Shown: one piece after another, positions 31,694 through 42,376 of the stretch
Numbering within the stretch: the stretch's first letter is position 1
How the letters are laid out: every line of letters begins with the position of its first letter
From: Closterium sp. Naga37s-1
Lineage: Eukaryota > Streptophyta > Zygnematophyceae > Desmidiales > Closteriaceae
Length of the DNA stretch: 64,000 nucleotides
Reading direction: 5' to 3'
NCBI GenBank assembly: GCA_947471745.1
Contig: CANJKZ010000774.1
Span: 3,694,001-3,758,000 of the forward strand
Notes under the pieces: model-generated
The model's database searches: none
What the model was told of the DNA's origin: nothing
What the model saw: only the letters and a program-made list of their open reading frames with translations
Program-made: the position numbers and the translations under genes

Positions 31694-34650
31694 ATAACAT
31701 TTTGACACACCCCCATAGGCAAAGTGGGGGAGAACAAGTGGTCACAAGTGGTCACAAGACCAGTCAAGAAAAGCAAAGAAAGCTCAGGGTGGATCACGAA
31801 GTCACCACACGAGCGGGTAGACCGCCAGGAAGCAGAGCCGGAGCCAAGACTGAAAGTGTAACCCTGTGACGACCGCTGCGTAGCCAAGTCGTCAACCCAA
31901 GAAGCGTCTGCGTGTCCAGTGAGGACAACTGGACCCCGTCCTCCAAGCACGAGCCCCATGCCCGAAGTACTGCACAAATAGCGGAACACCCTCTTAGCGG
32001 CCTCCCAGTGCTCTGGTCGGTGTCTCCCGGGCGCAACGTAGCGTGCCAGGATGCTAAGAGGGTAGGCACGGTCAGGTCGAGTGCAGGTCATCAGGTACAT
32101 GAGGCAGCCCACAAGCTCTGGATACGGGCCAATCGGCTCTACGGACTCGTCCGAAGGTGGAGCTGAGAGCAAGTGACCAGTAGGCAGAGGAGTGGACTGT
32201 GGCGAGGAGTACCGGAAGCCGAAGCGCTGAAGGACCTGGTGCACCATGTTTGACTGAGTCAGGGTGATGGTGCGCCGTGCTCTGTCCCGGGTGATATGCA
32301 AGCCAAGATAGCTGCGCAGCTCACCCAAGCCAGTGCAGGTGTGTCTCTTCTGCAGCTCCGACTTCACAAGGGCCAGTGCCTCAGTGTCAACAGTGGCAAA
32401 GACCAGGTCGTCGACGTACACGAGGACGTAGAACGGCGGCAGCAAAGTGTCGGTGCGTAAAAACAACGACGGGTCAGCAGTCGAAGGAGCAAACCCAAGA
32501 GCCGCAAGCGTCGTCCTCAGTGTGTCGTGCCACTCGCGAGGCGCCTGACGGAGACCGTAGACTGGCCGGCGGAGGCTCCACTCGGTACCTGCAGGAAACG
32601 ACCCAGTGAAGCTAGGTGGGCGGCGCAGCCAAATCTCCTCGTGCAGGCTGCCCTGTAAGAAAGCTGTGCCGAAGTCAAGAGAGTGCAGCTTGTAGTCACG
32701 CTGAGCTGCAACGTGCAGCAACACCCGAAGAGTGGTCATCTTCGGGGTAGGGGAGAAGGCCTAGAAGAAGTCAATTCCCTGTCGCTGACTGAAGCCTCGT
32801 GCAACGTAACGAGCCTTGAAGAGAGGCGGAGAACCCGGCGGCCGCTTCACCCTGAAAATCCACATGCCATCGAGTATGTTCGCCCCAGAAGGGGGAACTG
32901 CGTCGACATAGGTGCCTGTGGACTTCCAGGATGCCATCTCTACGTCCATGGCTATCTGCCACTGAGAGGAGTAGGTACCCGTAATCGCCTCTGCGTAAGA
33001 GCGCGTGGTCGGGATGTCTGGTGCATCCGGGTCTCCCTCAGGTGTAAGCAACATGGCCACGAGATGAGGTACAGCTGCTGCAAGACACTCAAAGTCCTCC
33101 TGCCTGTCCTCAAGGACGTCCGTGCCAAGAGCACACTCACCCCCGATGGACGGAGGACAGTCAGACTCAGACTCAGCAACAAGACTAGTGGCGTAGTCGA
33201 GACGACCTGCGACAGCAAAGTCAACAAGCTCAGCAACTAGGGCAGACGCGGCAGTGGACTCAAACGAAGGGTCAGTGACAACAGTGGCTAGAAGACGAGG
33301 GACAGTAGGACTGGCAGCATGAGCTAAGTCGGACTCAGGGTCAGGAACGGCAGGAAGAGAGGACGTAGGAGGAGGAGGCAGGTTTACTCGCAGTGGAACA
33401 GAGGAAGGACGAAGTGCCATAATGTGAGTGCCGGGGACAGAAGGAGAACGCGGACGAGGAACACGACGACCAGTGCGAACAGCGCGAACAGGCGAGGCAG
33501 GACGAGACTCAGGCTCACGACGCTCTGTAAAAGAGTCTGTCTGCTCAGCGTAAGGAGAAGGAGCAGGCAGTGGGGAGTCTGGCTGTAACTGTGGCTGCGA
33601 CTGATGAGGCGGTGGACACAGCAAGCTAGGAGTAAGGCCAGTAGAAGACGGGAGACTAAGAACCTGGCGAAAGACCGAGTCACGTGGCGGCAAAGACGAC
33701 GGTTGCGGCAAAACGAAAAACACTCGTCGTTGCACAGTGCCTCCAGCACCAGCACTGCCAGCTCCAGCACCCCAAGCGCCAGCACCTCGAGCTCTAGGGT
33801 CCCCAGCTCCAGCGCCTCCAGCTCCAGGGTCTCCAGCTCCAGCTCCTCCAGCTCCAGCGCCGCCAGCGCCAGTGCCTCCAGCTCCAGTGCCTCGAGCTCC
33901 AGCGCCTCCAGCGTCAGTGCCTCCAGCTCCTGCGCCTCCAGCGCTAGGGTCTCCAGATCCAGCTCCTCCAGCTCCAGCGCCTCCAACGCCAGTGTCTCCA
34001 ACTCCAGGGTCTCCAGCTCCAGCGCCTCCAACACCACCAGCCCCGGCAGCTCCAGTACCTCTAGTACGAGCACCTCCAGGACCAGCAGCTCCAGCAGTAA
34101 CTCCAGCACCTCCAAGACTAGTAGCTCCAGCACCTCCAGCTCCAGTGCCTCCAGCGGCAGAGCCTCCAGCTCCTGCAGCTCCACTCGCGCAGCTGCTGCG
34201 GTGAGAGAGGCTCCCGCTGGGGAGACAGTCGTGGCGAGGAACCCGCAGGACCTCCAGCAGACGCAGTACCCCTAGGCTCAGCACCCCCAGACTCCGCACC
34301 CTCCGACTCAGCACCCCCAGGCTCCGCACCCTCAGGCTCAGTACCCCCAGGCTCCGCACCCCCAGGCTCAGCAACCCCAGACTCCGCACCCTTAGACTCA
34401 GCACCCCCAGGCTCCGCACCCTCACCCTCAGCACCCCCAGGCTCTGCACTCGCAGGCTCAGCACCCCCAGACGCAGCACCCCCAGACGCAGCACCTCTAG
34501 CAGCACCTGAGTCTACAGCGACCTCGGCAGGCACAGTCCCAGGGAGTGGGTCTACCGGAGACACACCTGAGGGAGCAGGACCCTAAGGGGGGAGGGGGTC
34601 TACCGGAGGGGGACCTGGAGTAAGGAAGAGCGGCGAGGGGGGAGAGGGGA
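31694..34650 (-). pseudogene. Family L, third copy, 3' half (linker, RT, deleted RNase H)
   Basis: Begins at left with 14 bp of an L-type LTR (ATAACATTTTGACA), then the 3' untranslated region with PPT hairpin, the same RNase H deletion as 25493-27798, and RT (HSLDFGTAFLQGS, YVDDLVFA near 32410). TAG near 32762 follows GIDFF as in the other copies. The RT entry is intact here (PPGSPPLFKARYVARG), unlike in the two duplicates. The Ala-Gly linker and the preceding GGAEPGGAE repeat (about 34500-34250) are longer than in the duplicates, with a frame change near 34190. It ends near 34650 just downstream of where the integrase would end (PSPLFLTPGPPPVD). 56177-59172 is probably the other half of the same element. 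Confidence 0.82.
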
Positions 34651-35791
34651 CCCTAGCCTACGCGCCCGGCCCGTCGCCCCTAGCCTACGCGCGTCCGGCC
34701 TCGTCCCTAGCCCAGCGCCCGGCCCATCGATTCTAGCCCGCGGCCGGTCGACCCCAAGCCCGCGGCCCGTCGACCTCAGCGCCCGGCCCCGTTCCTAGCC
34801 CGCGCCCGGCCCTGTCGGCCCTTAGCCTCGTGCCCGGCCTCGTCCCTAGCCGAGCGCCTGGTCCCGTACCTAGCCCGCGCCCGGCCCTGTCCCTCGCCCG
34901 CGCCCGGCCCCATACCTAGCTCGCGCCCGGCCCCTTAGCTAGCCCCGCGCCCTGCCTCGTCGGCCCTTAGCCCCGTGCCCGGCCTCGTCCCTACCCCAGC
35001 GCCCGGCCCTGTACCTAGCCCACGCCCGGCCCAGTACCTCGTCCGCGCCCGGCCCCGTACCTAGCCCCGCGCCCGGCCCTGTCCCTAGCCCAGCGCCCGG
35101 CCCCGTACCTAGCTCGCGCCCGGCCTCGTACCTACCCCGCACCTGGCCCCGTACCTAGCCTCGCGCCCGGCCCCGTCTCTAGCCCGTGCCCGGCCTCGTC
35201 CCTAGCCCAGCGCCCGGCCCCGTACCTAGCCCGCGCCCGGCCCAGTACCTCGCCCGCGCCCGGCCCCGTACCTAGCCCGCGCCCGGCCCAGCACCTCGCC
35301 CACGCCCAGCCCCGTACCTAGCCCCGCGCCCGACCCCGTCTCTAGCCCGCGCCCGGCCCCGTCTCTAGCCCCGCGACCGGCTCCGTTCCTAGCCAGCGCC
35401 CGGCCCCATACCTAGCCTGCGCCCGGCCCCGTACCTAGCCCGCGCTCGGCCCAGCACCTCGCCCGCACCCGGCCCCGTACCTAGCCCCGCGCCCGACCCC
35501 GTCTCTAGCCCGTGCCCAGCCCCGTCTCTAGCCCCGCGCCCGGCCCCGTTCCTAGCCAGCGCCCGGCCCCATACCTAGCCTGCGCCTGGCCCCGTACCTA
35601 GCCCCACGCCCGGCCCCGTCCCTAGCCCAGCGCCCGGCCCCGTACCTAGCCCACGCCCGGCCCCGTCCCTAGCCTCGCGCCCGGCCCCCGTCGCTTCTGC
35701 TACTACTGCTACCGCTACAGCTGCTACTGCTACTGCTCCTGCTACTGCTATAGCTGCTACTGCTGCTATTGCTCCTGACTGCTGCACAGCT
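34651..35791 (+). repeat. Tandem-repeat leader of copia G
   Basis: About 45 imperfect copies of a unit near 22-23 bp (CCGGCCCCGTACCTAGCCCG and variants), ending in CTGCTACTGC triplets before the gag ATG at 35792. No 5' LTR or PBS is left upstream: the array abuts the inverted L fragment at 34650. Confidence 0.85.
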
Positions 35792-38700
35792 ATGGCCTCG
35801 CTTCCGGTTCTTGCATTCGATCCTTAGGGTAGGCCGGTTCAGTTTGACACGTGGCTCAATGACCTGCAGCTGTACCTCCTGAGCGATATTAAGGACGGTG
35901 TTTCCCTGTTTGACCACGTGTCCGGTGCCGCCACTGCCCCTCCCACCACAGCTGACGGTGCGACTCGCTCACAGTGGCTTTCTCGCGACGCTGCTGCCCG
36001 CTTAGCCATTCGCAACCACCTGCCGTTAGCTGAATGCGCTCACTTCGGACAGCACAGGACCGCACAGGCACTGTACGACGCTGTAGTCGCTCGCTACTCC
36101 TCCCCTGCCGTTGCTGCTCTAGGTCGCCTGCTTCTGCCCTACCTGTTCCCTAAGCTGTCTGCCTTTGCCACAGTCGAGGACCTCGTGTCCCACCTTTGCG
36201 CTAGTGACGCTCGCTACCACGCTGCCGTCCCTGCTGAGTTCGTTGACAAGAACCCACCCCCGATGTTCATCACCCTCTACTTCATAGTCACTCACCTCCC
36301 TGACTCTCTTCGCTCTGTCAGGGACCACTTCCTCTCTCTTGACCCCACCTCCCTCACTGTTGACCTCCTCGAGCAGCATCTCCTCGCAGCTGAGACTAGT
36401 GCAGTTGCTGTAGGTGCTGCTCGTGGCACTCCGCGCCCACCATTCTTTGAGGGGTGCTCCCCCTCCCCCCTTGCCCCCTCCTACGCCTCTGCTGCTGCTG
36501 TAGATGTCTCTGTTGCTGAGAACGTCGGGGCTGCTTCGGCTAGTGCGAAGCGCCGCAGCGGCAAGGGCAAGGGTGGCAAGGGTGGCAAGGGTGGTGGGGG
36601 TGGCAGCGGCGGTGGTGGAGGTGGCAGCGGGAGTAGTGGTGGGGGCAGCAGTGGAGGTGGTGGCGGCAGTGGGACTGGTGGAGGGAGTGGGAGCTCTGGT
36701 GGCGGCAGTGGAGGCAGCGGTGGGAGTGGCGGCGGTGGTGGCAGCGGGACTGGTGGCGGTGGGACTGGAGCTCGGCGTGTTGGTTCTGGAGGTGGCCAGC
36801 GTCAGCAGCAGCAGCGTCGGAGCGAGACCCAGACGCCCCAGTAGCTTTGTGAGTGGTTTTTGCGTGGGGCGTCTGGGAGTAGTTTCCCGTATGTCATTCG
36901 CACGGGTGACCGTGCTGGTCAGACTTGCGGGCGGCTGCACACTCAGCACCGCTGTTTCTCCCGCCTTGATGACGCTTGGCGTGCTGAGTTTGGTGACGAC
37001 GTCGAGCTCCCTCGCTGGGCGGATCTGCTTAAGTCTAGGATTGGTATCTTTGACCTAGACTTTGATGCTATTCTTTCTGCTATGTATGCTTTGTCAGTTA
37101 GTGCTGAGGGTGACTGTTACCGGTGTGTGCCGCCTCATCCAGGTATAGCTGCTTCTGCTCTAGGTGCTAGTGAGTCTCGTACTCTCCCTGGTACTGCACC
37201 TGCTCAGGCCTTGCACACCTTCACGCTGGACTCGGGCGCTTCTGCTTGTTTCATTCGTGACAGCACCACTCTCACTCCTCTCTCTACACCGGTCCCGGTC
37301 CGACTGGCTGACCCCTCTGGGGGCCCGGTCGTGGCCTGTACCTCCACTGTCCTCCCGTGTCCGGCGGTTCCGTCCGGCTCACTGTCTGGTCTTCACCTCC
37401 CCTCGTTCTCTGCGAACTTGGTGAGCACCGCTGCCCTTCAGGATGCGATGGTCACTACCACCACTCCTGGGGGTCAGCGTGTGACGATCTGCACGTGCAC
37501 ACGGACGGGACGTCACCTGGCCACGTTCACTTGTCGGCCGGGGTCTAGTCTGTACACACTCGCTACCGAGCCTCCTCAGGTAGCTGCGTTTGCTCAGGTG
37601 TCTGCGTCGGGTCAGGTAGCCGCCTCTTGCTCGAGTCGCCTCCTGTCGCACCAGACTCTTCTGTGGCACCACCGCCTGGGTCACCCCTCCCTGCCATGCC
37701 TTCGTGGCATGCACTCTCGTCTTCTTGTCTCTGGTCTTCCCAGGTCCCTGCCTCCCCTGCCGCCCTCGCCTGCCCTGCCCTGCCTTCCTTGCATCGAGGG
37801 GCGGCAGCGCGCCGCTCCTCACTCCTCCTCATTTCCCCCGACAACTGCTCCTCTGCAGACGCTCCACATGGACGTGTGGGGCCCAGCCCGCTTCTGTGGA
37901 CAGAGCCGCGAGCGCTAATTTCTGCTGGTGGTTGACGACTACACGCGGTGCACCACGGTCTTCCCCTTGCGCAGCATGGGTCAGGTCGTTGATGTCTTGA
38001 TCCCTTGGATCCGCACGGTTCGTCTCCAGCTCCGCGAGCGTTTCGGCCAGGATCTTCCTAACCTGCGTCTGCACTCTGACAGAGGTGGTGATTTCTCCTC
38101 TAGCCTCTTGAGGGACTTTTGTCGTGGAGAGGGCAATCTACTACCGCTCTGCCCCTCCGCCGCCCCCGTCGCTCTTCCTTGCTCCTGGTCCCCCTCCGGT
38201 AGACCCCCTCCCGCCTCAAGGTCCTGCTCCCTCAGGTGTTTCTCAGGTAGACCCTCTCCCTCGTCGTATGCCTGTTGAGGTAGCTGTCGGCTCAGGTGCT
38301 ACTCAAGGTGCTGCGTCTAGGGGTGCTGCATCTGGGGGTGCTGCGTCTGGGGGTGCGGAGCCGGAGGGTGCCGGGTCTGAGGGTGCTGGGTTTCGAGGTG
38401 CTGAGTCTGGGGGTGCTGAGCCTGGGGGTGAGGAGCCTGGAGGTGCTGAGCCTGTGGGTGTGGAGCCTGAGGGTGCTGAGCCTGGGGGTGCTGAGTCGGA
38501 GGGTGCGGAGTCTGGGGGTGCTAGGCCTCGGGGTGCTGCTTCGTCTGGAGGTCCTGCTGGTGCTTCGCCGCAACTTTCTCCGCAGAAGCTGCGTGAGTGG
38601 TTTGTTCGGCGCGCCCGCCCTCGGAGTGGAGTTACTGGCGCTGGAGACGCTGAAGCTGGAGGTGCTGGAGTTACTGCTGGAGCTGGTGGTCCTAGAGGCA

Positions 38701-41031
38701 CTGCGGCTACTGGTCATGGAGGTGCTCGTTCCAGGGGTAATGGAGCTGCCGGGGCTGGTGGTGTTGAGGGCGCTGGAGCTGGAGTCACCACGGTGCCTGG
38801 AGCACCTGGAGCTGGAGGCACTGGCGCTGGAGGCGCTGGAGCTGCAGGAGCTGGAGCTGTTGACCCTGGAGCTGGAGGTGCTGGAGACACTGTGCGACCG
38901 CGACTGTACTTCGTTCCCGTACTTCAGCAGGTTCTTGGTGTCTCGTCTTCTACTGGCCTTACTCCTCCCCTCCTGTGTCCACCGCCTGACCAGTCGCAGC
39001 TGCCGTTGCAGCCGGCCTCTTCACTGCCTGCTCCCTCTCCTTACACTGAGCAGTCCGGTGGTCTTACTGAGCGTCGTGAGCCTGCGTCTCGTCCTGTCTC
39101 GCCTATTTGCACTGCTCGTCGCGTTCCTCATTTGCGTCCTCCTCCTGTCCCCGGCACGCATGCTATGGCACTCCGTCCTTCCTCTGTTCCACTGCGTATT
39201 CCTCTGCCACCTCCTCCTGAGTCCTCTCTTCCTGAGGTCCCTGACCCTGAGTCTGACCGCACTCGTGCTGCCAGTCCCACTATTGCTCGTCTACTCGCCA
39301 CTGCTGTCACTGACCCTTCCTTTGAGTCTGCTGCTGCGTCTGCTCTCGTTGCTGAGCTGCTTGACTTTGCTGCTGCCTGACGTCTAGACTACGCCACTGC
39401 TCTTGTTGCTGAGTCTGCGTCTGCCAGTCCTCCGTCCGTCGGGGGTGAGTATGCTCTTGGCACGGACATCCTTGAGGACAGGCAGGAGGACTTTGAGTGT
39501 CTTGCAGCTGCTGTACCTCGTTTCGCTTCCATGCTGCTTGCCCCTGAGGGAGACCCGGATGCACCAGACATCCTGACTTGGGGCGAACATAGTCGATAGC
39601 ATGTGGATTTTCAGGGTGAAGCGGCCGCCGGATTCTCCGCCTGTCTTCAAGGCGCGTTACGTTGCTCGAGGCTTCAGTCAGCGACAGGGAGTTGACTACT
39701 TCCAGACCTTCTCCCCCACCCCGAAGATGACTACTCTTCGGGTGTTGCTGCACGTCGCTGCTCAGCGTGACTACGAGTTACACTCTCTGGACTTCAGCAC
39801 AGCTTTCCTGCAGGGCAGCCTGCACGAGGAGATCTGGCTGCGCCGCCCACCTGGCTTCACTGAGTTGTTTCCTGCAGGTACTCAGTGGAGCCTCCGCCGG
39901 CCAGTCTACGGTCTCCGCCAGGCGCCGCGCGAGTGGCACGACACACTGAGGACTACACTTGCAGCTCTTGGGTTTACTCTTGCTACTGCTGACCCGTCAC
40001 TGTTTCTACGCACCGACACCTCACTGCCGCCGTTCTACGTCCTCGTGTACGTCGACGACCTCGTCTTTGCCACTGCTGACACTGAGGCACTGACCCTTGT
40101 GAAGTCGGAGCTGCAGAAGAGACACACCTGCACTGATCTGGGTGAAATGCGCAGCTATCTTGGCTTTCAGATCACCCGAGACAGAGCACGGCGCACCATC
40201 ACCCTGACTCAGTCACACATGGTGCACGAGGTTCTTCAGCGCTTCGGCTTCCAGTTCTCCTCGCCACAGCCCACTCCTCTGTCTACCAGCCACTCGCTCT
40301 CAGCTCCACCTTCGGACGAGTCCGTAGAGTCGAGTGGTCCGTACCCAGAGCTTGTGGGTTGCCTCATGTACCTGATGACATGCACACGACCTGACCTCGC
40401 ATACCCTCTCAGCCTTCTGGCTCGCTACGTGGCTCCCGGTAGGCACCGAAAGGTGCACTGGGATTCTGCAAAGAGGGTAGTGCGTTACTTGTGCAGTACG
40501 TCGGGCACGGGGCTCGTACTTGGAGGACGGGGTCCAGTTGTCCTCACCGGTCACGCAGACGCCTCCTGGGTTGACGACTCAGCTACGCAGCGGTCATCAC
40601 AGGGTTACACCTTCAGCCTTGGCTCTGGCTCTCTCTCCTGGCGGTCTACCCGCTCGTCTGCGGTTCTCAGCTCCAGTTGTGAGGCTGAGATCTACGCCGG
40701 AGCCATGGCTGCACAGGAGCTATGCTGGCTCACCTACCTGCTGACTGACTTGGGAGAGCAGCCTCGTTCGCCTCGAGTTCTGTACGTAGACAACAAGGCC
40801 ATGATTGCCTTGTGTCAGGAGCACAGACTGGAGCACAGAACGAAGCACATCGCTCGGCGATACTTCCTTGCTCGAGAGTTGCAGCAGCGTGGCCAGCTTC
40901 GTCTTGCGTACGTGGCCACTAGGGCCAACACTGCTGATATATTCACCAAGGCACTTCCGCCTGGTGATCATCAGCGCTTCTCTACTATGTTAGGCCTTGT
41001 GCCTACTTTGCCTCACTTACTTACTGCTTGA
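35792..41031 (+). pseudogene. Copia G gag-pol polyprotein, decayed
   Basis: ATG 35792 (MASLPVLAFDP), followed after 11 codons by TAG. Gag continues (DTWLNDLQLYLLSD) with a Gly/Ser-rich tract (about 36590-36770) and the Cys/His segment TCGRLHTQHRCFSRLDDAW. A TAG at 36841-36843 has the transition signature (CAG to TAG). Protease LDSGASACFI is near 37225. Integrase begins MDVWGPARF; TAA at 37916-37918 replaces the Tyr codon of RYFLL. About 430 bp of integrase, including the catalytic Glu region, are deleted near 38132. The GGAEPGG linker follows, then TGA at 39378-39380 and a deletion of about 130 bp near 39575. RT-RNase H from 39601 to 41031 is open and complete in motif terms (LVYVDDLVFA, GHADASWVDD, YVDNKAMI). 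Inactive. Confidence 0.9.
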
Positions 41032-41233
41032 CTCTGCTTGTACTGTGATCTATATATATACCTGCATGCTTGCACTTGCTAGGATATGATCACTTTATTG
41101 TTTGTTCTCTTTATATCACTCTGCATGTGAACTGGTCTTGTGGCCCTTTGCTTGTGCTCGGACTGTGTGGTGATTTTGTGATCCACCCTGAGCTTGCTTT
41201 GCTTTCTTGACTGGTCTTGTGACCACTTGTTCT

Positions 41234-41256
41234 CCCCCACTTTGCCTATGGGGGTG
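41234..41256 (+). promoter_or_regulatory. PPT hairpin of copia G
   Basis: Same CCCCCA-CTTTGCCTA-TGGGGG hairpin as in copia A and B, directly before the 3' LTR. Confidence 0.65.
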
Positions 41257-41388
41257 TGTCAGAACATTATAGCTTTTACATTTGTGTAGGCTATAGTGGG
41301 GTAGCCCATAAGGGGTACATCCCAATTAGGGTTAGTATTTGTACCCAACTGATTGCTAGTTCATTCATTCTCATTCGTTACTTTGATA
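41257..41388 (+). repeat. 3' LTR of copia G, fused to the LTR of element J
   Basis: TGTCAGAACATTATAG onward matches the L/G LTR pattern (GTGGGGTAGCCCATAAGGGG), but the expected TGACA/TAACA end is absent. From about 41389 the sequence is the interior of the J LTR (compare 56027 onward). Confidence 0.75.
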
Positions 41389-41516
41389 ACCATGTGGCTT
41401 TCTCCTTGCTATATCTTGTACCTTGCTCAATAGTGAAACCCATCTTTCTCGACTTTTTCTTTGCTTCAACTCCCTCGACACCCAAGCTATGCCTCCTAAG
41501 CCTAAACCTAGTTTCC
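41389..41516 (+). repeat. 5' LTR of element J, left piece (5'-truncated)
   Basis: Matches the J 3' LTR from its position 78 on (ACCATGTGGCTTTCTCC to CTAGTTTCC). Element H is inserted after 41516; the last 21 bp are at 48003-48023, ending GTTCTGACA before the PBS. Confidence 0.8.
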
Positions 41517-42335
41517 TGTTATAGCCACAATAGGCTTGAATGTGCCTAAAACGAAAGATAGAGAGCACAGACGGATTTCTGCACAGCGGCTTCAAACGTT
41601 GATAGCGTTCTGCTCACAGCTGCAAATGACTTGATTCAAATTGGATCTGGAGCGTCTTCACGTCGTCTACAATTAGCAATTTAGATTGCACGATGTTATG
41701 AAGAATTGACGACACAGCGTCGGTTTGAACGAACGGTACTATGGCAGCCACTATAGTCTTAGAACACAAGATAGGAAGAGTTACGAGTTGGGAATGACTC
41801 CCAGCTCCTACAAACCCCAAGAGCCGAGGTACAGTGATGTGGAACAGTGCCACACTGTCCCCAACCACGAAGGGTCTCGAAACTACCCTTCACTAGGGCC
41901 TACACCAAGTGAAATGTTACACTACACAAAGTAATGTAACTATCTTCAATATCTTGAGGTGTACCCTTTTGGCAAGCTTCGAAATCACTTGAGGCTTGAC
42001 ACCAAGGCTCGGGCTCTTCATCATAAACTCATCCTTGAGTTCTTGATGGGTCTGCTGCACACACCTGCGACACGCCGAACGTTCGACACAGGACAAAATA
42101 GAAACCGCGCACGACAAAATAGAAACCGCGCGCGAGACACAAACGACCGCGTAACACGCGTCTAGCGATAACTCGCTATTGACTCGACACACACACTCGA
42201 CATCATGACTCAACATTCACACACAATTATAAGCATGAAATATATATTATCCCATGCCCTCATACCATTCCATACACACACACATTCACGCACACGGACA
42301 ACAAGCCGAGTGCAAACCGTAGGGTTGCACCAACA
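41517..42335 (-). repeat. 3' LTR of copia H
   Basis: 819 bp; minus strand TGTTGGTGCAACCCTACGG to GGCTATAACA. On the minus strand the PPT CCGAGGGGGAGTT (42336-42348) directly precedes it. Confidence 0.94.
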
Positions 42336-42376
42336 AACTCCCCCTCGGATTGTTGGCCTTAGGATATGTTGCTCTC

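Noticed and set aside
30729-31745. A continuous polyprotein across the E/L junction
   Set aside because: The N-terminal residues come from an antisense-like reading of L 3' untranslated DNA and an LTR end; the frame is fused by deletion.
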